The notes below the pieces were generated by a model. That model ran no database searches, was not told the DNA's origin, and saw only the letters and a program-made list of their open reading frames with translations. A DNA stretch of 64,000 bases from CAYXAA01 sp964462985 (GTDB lineage: Bacteria; Pseudomonadota; Alphaproteobacteria; Rhizobiales; Stappiaceae), in the NCBI GenBank assembly GCA_964462985.1, contig CAYXAA010000026.1, positions 1 to 64,000 on the forward strand, given 5' to 3'. Both the position numbers and the translations under genes were made by a program. Below are positions 60,094 to 64,000 of the stretch, one piece after another. Numbering within the stretch: the first letter of the stretch is position 1; each line of letters starts with the position of its first letter.

Positions 60094-61064
60094 GCAGACA
60101 GCGGAAAAGACCACGAAACCGCATTGACGGTTGGTTGGTGCTGGACAAGCCGGTCGGTCTGTCGTCAAACGATGCGCTGACACGGGTAAAGAAGATTCTC
60201 CATCCGGAGAAGGTCGGCCATGCGGGCACACTCGACCCACTGGCATCGGGGTGTCTGCCGCTTGCCTTCGGTGAAGCGACAAAAACCGTGCCCTTTGTCA
60301 TGGACGGGCGGAAGGTCTACCGCTTCGAGGTCACTTTTGGCGCCGAGACGGAAACCGACGACACTGAAGGCGCTGTCATCGCGACGTCCGAGGTCCGACC
60401 AGACACAGCGGCGATCGCTCATGCGCTAAGTGCGTTCCGCGGCACAATCCTGCAGGTGCCACCAAAATTTTCGGCGATCAAGATCGGCGGCGAACGAGCC
60501 TATGATCTCGCTCGCGACGGCGAGGCCGTCGAGCTGGAGGCCCGCCCGATTGACATCCATCGGCTCGACATCCTCGAGCGCCCGGATGCCGACCGGGTTG
60601 TGCTTGAGGCCGAATGCGGCAAGGGCACCTATGTGCGGGCCCTCGCCCGTGACCTCGGCCGGCGGCTTGGCACCCGTGGTCATGTCTCGGCCCTCAGGCG
60701 CCTGCTGGTCGGTCCTTTCGACGAAGAAGACATGATTCCGCTGGAAAATATCGAAAAGTTGGGGCAATGTGCGCCCGGCATGGGCCTCAGCGAGGCTCAT
60801 GCATCCCTCATTCTTCCCGTCTCGACCGCGCTGGACGACATCCCGGCGCTGGCCGTTGTTCGGGGAGATGCCGCTCGGCTCCGAAGAGGGCAGAGCGTTT
60901 TGCTGCGCGGGCGGGATACGCCGTCGTTCAAGGGCCTCGTATCCGTGACCTCGGCCGGTGAGCTGGTGGCCATTGGCGAGATTGAACGAGGCGAACTCCA
61001 CCCCAGGCGCGTTTTCAACCTCGCCCCGGCCGCGGCAGGGGCAACCGTGATCGAAAAGGACTGA
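60090..61064 (+). CDS. truB: tRNA pseudouridine(55) synthase
   Basis: A 324-residue pseudouridine synthase that forms pseudouridine 55 in the T arm of tRNAs. The catalytic aspartate is D49 in HAGTLDPLASG. YEVTFGAET-like RFEVTFGAETETDD and GTYVRALARDLG are family motifs. A C-terminal PUA-like extension (about 250-324) is present. Translation is coupled to rbfA by the ATGA overlap, and rpsO starts 3 bp after its stop. Confidence 0.96.
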   Translation: MSRQRKRPRNRIDGWLVLDKPVGLSSNDALTRVKKILHPEKVGHAGTLDPLASGCLPLAFGEATKTVPFVMDGRKVYRFEVTFGAETETDDTEGAVIATSEVRPDTAAIAHALSAFRGTILQVPPKFSAIKIGGERAYDLARDGEAVELEARPIDIHRLDILERPDADRVVLEAECGKGTYVRALARDLGRRLGTRGHVSALRRLLVGPFDEEDMIPLENIEKLGQCAPGMGLSEAHASLILPVSTALDDIPALAVVRGDAARLRRGQSVLLRGRDTPSFKGLVSVTSAGELVAIGEIERGELHPRRVFNLAPAAAGATVIEKD

Positions 61065-61067
61065 CCG

Positions 61068-61337
61068 ATGTCGATTACCGCCGAGCGCAAGGCTCAGCTG
61101 ATTTCGGAATACGCCACGAAGGCCGGCGACACCGGCTCGCCGGAAGTGCAGGTTGCGATCCTGTCGGAACGCATCTCCAACCTTACGGAACACTTCAAGG
61201 GTCACGCCAAGGACAATCATTCCCGTCGTGGCCTGCTCAAGCTGGTCAGCCAGCGCCGCTCGCTCCTAGACTATCTCAAGGCCAAGGACGAGGAGCGCTA
61301 CAAATCCCTGATCCAGCGCCTGGGTATTCGTCGCTGA
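61068..61337 (+). CDS. rpsO: 30S ribosomal protein S15
   Basis: An 89-residue small-subunit primary binding protein. It begins MSITAERKAQLISEYATKAG and contains DTGSPEVQVAILSERI and the HSRRGLLKLVSQRRSLLDYL region that binds 16S rRNA. It starts only 3 bp after truB, so any autoregulatory mRNA structure would have to lie in the end of truB. A strong terminator follows. Confidence 0.98.
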   Translation: MSITAERKAQLISEYATKAGDTGSPEVQVAILSERISNLTEHFKGHAKDNHSRRGLLKLVSQRRSLLDYLKAKDEERYKSLIQRLGIRR

Positions 61338-61350
61338 GGTGACAACAATG

Positions 61351-61382
61351 CGCGGCGGACGATCCCGTCCGCCGCGTTTTTT
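61351..61382 (+). terminator. Rho-independent terminator after rpsO
   Basis: CGCGGCGGACG (61351-61361) pairs perfectly with CGTCCGCCGCG (61366-61376) over 11 bp around an ATCC loop, followed by TTTTTTGCTTTT. A near-ideal intrinsic terminator 14 bp after the rpsO stop. Confidence 0.92.
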
Positions 61383-61662
61383 GCTTTTGTCGCGATGGCC
61401 GGTGCTCGCATCCGGCTTCACGCGGCATCTTCGCCGCATTCGGCCGACAGTCGCAGCCGGATGCCGAACGACCGATAGGCGGTCATGGGGCAGGATTGCC
61501 GGAGGCTCCGGAACGACGGAGTATATGCCGGAGTCTCTCGTCGTCTTGCCCATGGCTCGTCCTGACGGTGGCGCGCCGGCCAGACCCCGTTTGGCCGCGA
61601 CGCGTCTGATCTAATCCTCCGGCATCGCCCGCGTGCGCCGGAGGCGGAAGTTGGGAAACGAC
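61383..61662 (+). promoter_or_regulatory. rpsO-pnp spacer with pnp leader hairpins
   Basis: No gene is seen in this 280-bp spacer. CCTCCGGC (61616-61623) pairs perfectly with GCCGGAGG (61637-61644), 18 bp before the pnp ATG. A second hairpin pairs ACGACG..AG (61513-61521) with CTCGTCGT (61537-61544), with one bulged G. E. coli pnp has a leader stem cut by RNase III and used for autocontrol, and this could be the equivalent. No clear -35/-10 was found. Confidence 0.45.
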
Positions 61663-63783
61663 ATGTTTGATATCCATCGTGTACAGGTCGATTGGGGCGG
61701 ACGTCCGCTGACTCTCGAAACTGGCAAGATTGCCCGCCAGGCCGACGGCGCCGTGTTGGCCACTTACGGCGAGACCAAGGTGCTCGCCACCGTCGTTGCC
61801 GCCAAGGAACCGAAGCCAGGACAGGACTTCTTTCCGCTCACCGTCAATTACCAGGAAAAGGCCTTCGCGGCCGGCCGCATCCCTGGCGGTTACTTCAAGC
61901 GCGAGGGCCGTCCGTCAGAGCACGAGACCCTAACCTCGCGACTGATCGATCGACCGATCCGTCCGCTGTTCGTGGAAGGCTTCAAGTGCGATACCCAGGT
62001 GATCGCTACGGTGCTGTCGCACGACCTTGAGAATGCGCCCGATATTGTCGCCATGGTGGCGGCGTCCGCGGCACTGACCATCTCCGGTGTGCCGTTCATG
62101 GGCCCGATCGGCGGCGCCCGCGTCGGCTACATCAACGGCGAGTACGTGCTCAACCCGCTCGTCGACGACATGCAGGAGTCGGCGCTCGATCTTGTCGTCG
62201 CTGGGACCGCCGATGCCGTGCTGATGGTGGAATCCGAGGCGAAGGAACTCGCCGAGGACGTGATGCTCGGCGCCGTGATGTTCGGCCACCGCGGCTTCCA
62301 GCCGGTGATCGAGGCGATCATCAAGCTCGCCGAATCCACCGCCAAGGAACCGCGGGTGCTCGAGATTGCGGACACCAGCGCACTTTACTCCCGGATCAAG
62401 GAGATTGCAGCGGAAGACCTTAAGGCCGCCTATCGGATCACCGGCAAGACGGAGCGCCGCACCGCCGTCGAAGCGGCCAAGGCTAAAGTGGTCGAGGCGG
62501 TCATCACCAATGGCGGTGAGGACGCGCCAGCCGGCACCGTCGTGAGCGACCTGTTCAAGAAGCTCGAAGCCGAGATCGTGCGTGGCCGCATTCTCGACGA
62601 AGGACAGCGCATCGACGGCCGTGATCTTCGAACCGTGCGCCCAATCGTTGCCGAGGTCGGCACGCTGCCGCGCACGCACGGCTCCGCGCTATTTACCCGC
62701 GGCGAGACCCAGGCGCTCGCGGTCGCGACCCTCGGCACCAACGAGGACGAGCAATTCATCGACGCGCTCGAAGGCACCTACAAGGCGACCTTCATGCTGC
62801 ACTACAACTTCCCGCCCTATTCCGTCGGCGAGACCGGCCGCATGGGCTCTCCCGGCCGCCGCGAGATCGGCCATGGCAAGCTCGCCTGGCGGGCAATCCA
62901 TCCGATGCTGCCGGCACATCATGATTTCCCGTATACGATCCGCGTGGTCTCTGAGGTCACCGAGTCGAACGGTTCGTCATCTATGGCAACCGTCTGCGGC
63001 GCCTCGCTGTCGCTGATGGATGCCGGGGTTCCGATCAAGGCGCCGGTGGCAGGCATTGCCATGGGTCTGATCAAGGAAGGCGATCGCTTCGCGGTTCTGT
63101 CCGATATTCTCGGTGACGAGGATCATCTTGGCGACATGGACTTCAAGGTGGCCGGTACGGCCAACGGCGTCACGTCGCTGCAGATGGACATCAAGATCGA
63201 CGGCATTACCGAGGAAATCATGCGCGTCGCCCTCGACCAGGCGAAGGAAGGCCGCATCCATATCCTGGGCGAGATGTCGAAGGCACTTTCCGAGGCGCGG
63301 GCCGAGCTCGGCGAGCATGCACCGCGCATCGAAATGATCAAGATCCCGGTCGACAAGATCCGTGAAGTCATCGGCTCCGGCGGCAAGGTGATCCGCGAAA
63401 TCGTCGAGAAAACCGGCGCCAAGATCAATATCGAGGACGATGGCACCGTCAAAATTGCCTCGGCCGATGGCAAGGCTATCAAGGCCGCCATCAACTGGAT
63501 CAACTCTATCGCCGCCGAGCCGGAGGTCGGGATGATCTACGAGGGCACCGTGGTGAAATGCGTCGAATTCGGCGCTTTCGTCAATTTCTTCGGCGCTCGC
63601 GACGGCCTGGTCCATATCTCCCAGCTCGCGCCGCAGAAGGTCGCCAAGACCACTGACGTGGTAAAGGAAGGCGACAAGGTCTGGGTGAAGCTGATGGGCT
63701 TCGACGAGCGCGGCAAGGTGCGCCTGTCGATGAAGGTTGTTGACCAGGCGACCGGCCAGGAAATCAAGAAAGACGAGGACTAA
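61663..63783 (+). CDS. pnp: Polyribonucleotide nucleotidyltransferase (PNPase)
   Basis: A 706-residue phosphorolytic 3'-5' exoribonuclease of the RNA degradosome type. Two RNase PH domains (about 10-230 and 310-540) are joined by a helical linker. The second contains the FFRR-like segments and SVGETGRMGSPGRREIGHGK. KH (IREVIGSGGKVIREIVEKTG) and S1 (EGTVVKCVEFGAFVNFFG) domains close the protein. The ATG at 61663 gives MFDIHRVQVDWGG; the frame extends ten codons to a GTG at 61633 which is less likely. It follows rpsO as in most bacteria. Confidence 0.97.
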   Translation: MFDIHRVQVDWGGRPLTLETGKIARQADGAVLATYGETKVLATVVAAKEPKPGQDFFPLTVNYQEKAFAAGRIPGGYFKREGRPSEHETLTSRLIDRPIRPLFVEGFKCDTQVIATVLSHDLENAPDIVAMVAASAALTISGVPFMGPIGGARVGYINGEYVLNPLVDDMQESALDLVVAGTADAVLMVESEAKELAEDVMLGAVMFGHRGFQPVIEAIIKLAESTAKEPRVLEIADTSALYSRIKEIAAEDLKAAYRITGKTERRTAVEAAKAKVVEAVITNGGEDAPAGTVVSDLFKKLEAEIVRGRILDEGQRIDGRDLRTVRPIVAEVGTLPRTHGSALFTRGETQALAVATLGTNEDEQFIDALEGTYKATFMLHYNFPPYSVGETGRMGSPGRREIGHGKLAWRAIHPMLPAHHDFPYTIRVVSEVTESNGSSSMATVCGASLSLMDAGVPIKAPVAGIAMGLIKEGDRFAVLSDILGDEDHLGDMDFKVAGTANGVTSLQMDIKIDGITEEIMRVALDQAKEGRIHILGEMSKALSEARAELGEHAPRIEMIKIPVDKIREVIGSGGKVIREIVEKTGAKINIEDDGTVKIASADGKAIKAAINWINSIAAEPEVGMIYEGTVVKCVEFGAFVNFFGARDGLVHISQLAPQKVAKTTDVVKEGDKVWVKLMGFDERGKVRLSMKVVDQATGQEIKKDED

Positions 63784-64000
63784 GTCGCCAGAAAACCCTG
63801 CGCCCGATACGGGAGCAGGGTCCTTCCCCCATTGCGCTCGGCCGCCGACATCGGGTTCCCGCCTGTGGCAGCCACGCTGGTGCGGGAGCCCGGTGCGACG
63901 TCGAACGTCCTTCTATCAGAAAGCACAATCTGGTTCGCAACCGTTGAACAGACGGATGCGCGCGCCATCAGACCCAATCGGGCCGAGGAGCATATCCTCG
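63784..64000. other. Region after pnp, hairpin and no supported gene
   Basis: ACCCTGC (63795-63801) pairs with GCAGGGT (63815-63821), with CCCG/CGGG inside, forming a hairpin just after pnp. It is followed by CCTTCCCCC, not a T-run, so it may be a 3' stabiliser or weak terminator. No convincing coding sequence was recognised between here and the window edge. Confidence 0.4.

Noticed and set aside
63780..63977. 65-codon open frame on the minus strand after pnp
   Set aside because: Overlaps the pnp stop and hairpin, with no motif and no ribosome site.

Overview
The window is GC-rich, almost fully coding, and reads as a core chromosomal segment of an alphaproteobacterium of the order Hyphomicrobiales (Rhizobiales). 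Pointers to this order are an Omp19-like Inh-domain lipoprotein, the mdh-sucC-sucD order, a Yej transporter operon with two YejA binding proteins, a GNAT gene wedged between hslV and hslU, a Fur/Mur-type regulator without the usual cysteines, a PraR-like HTH gene before metK, and the rplU-rpmA-GNAT-GNAT-obgE-proB-proA-nadD-rsfS-rlmH order. The family within the order cannot be fixed from the sequence alone. I see no prophage, insertion sequence, CRISPR array or other clear mobile element.

Layout. 1-5.3 kb (minus strand): TCA-cycle genes sucD (cut by the window edge), sucC and mdh, then zapE, an AhpD-like protein and an Omp19-like lipoprotein. 5.9-7.4 kb (plus): a MAPEG protein and a PlsC-like acyltransferase. 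7.4-19.6 kb (minus): one long collinear block transcribed rplU-rpmA, two GNATs, obgE, proB, proA, nadD, rsfS, rlmH, envC, ctpA and a divergent polysaccharide deacetylase, starting from a good sigma-70 promoter and a leader of about 290 nt. 19.75 kb: tRNA-Ser(CGA). 20-30.3 kb (minus): the yejA-yejA-yejB-yejE-yejF peptide importer, a CHASE-like/GGDEF diguanylate cyclase and a membrane-anchored cytochrome c. 30.5-33.2 kb (plus): kdsB, pheA and a PfkB sugar/nucleoside kinase. 33.2-37.2 kb (minus): gpmA, dapB and a homodimeric pyruvate-dehydrogenase-E1-like/transketolase protein. 37.5-63.8 kb (plus): an FMN reductase, hslV-GNAT-hslU, a universal stress protein, an Nfu protein, tsaB-rimI-mur-plsC-miaB-phoH-ybeY-corC-lnt-praR-metK-trmB, then rimP-nusA-ylxR-infB, rbfA-truB-rpsO and pnp.

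How the genes fit together. Most are housekeeping: ribosome biogenesis and translation (rplU, rpmA, obgE, rsfS, rlmH, ybeY, rimP, nusA, infB, rbfA, truB, rpsO, miaB, tsaB, trmB), RNA turnover (pnp, ybeY, phoH), proline, lysine and phenylalanine synthesis, envelope maintenance (envC/ctpA, lnt, plsC, kdsB, Omp19-like, Yej), and central carbon metabolism.

The most interesting signals are in non-coding RNA. (i) The rimP-nusA operon leader has a CTTGCA/CTATAT promoter followed by two mutually exclusive hairpins, antiterminator-like and terminator, just before rimP. (ii) metK is preceded at 26 nt by a perfect 12-bp terminator hairpin whose 5' arm can instead pair with upstream leader sequence, an arrangement like a riboswitch. 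(iii) rplU has a long structured leader. (iv) pnp has a perfect inverted repeat just upstream of its start. In addition, an N-terminal fragment of an AadA-like aminoglycoside nucleotidyltransferase lies between trmB and rimP. All of these regulatory readings are inferences from pairing by eye and need folding and comparative tests.
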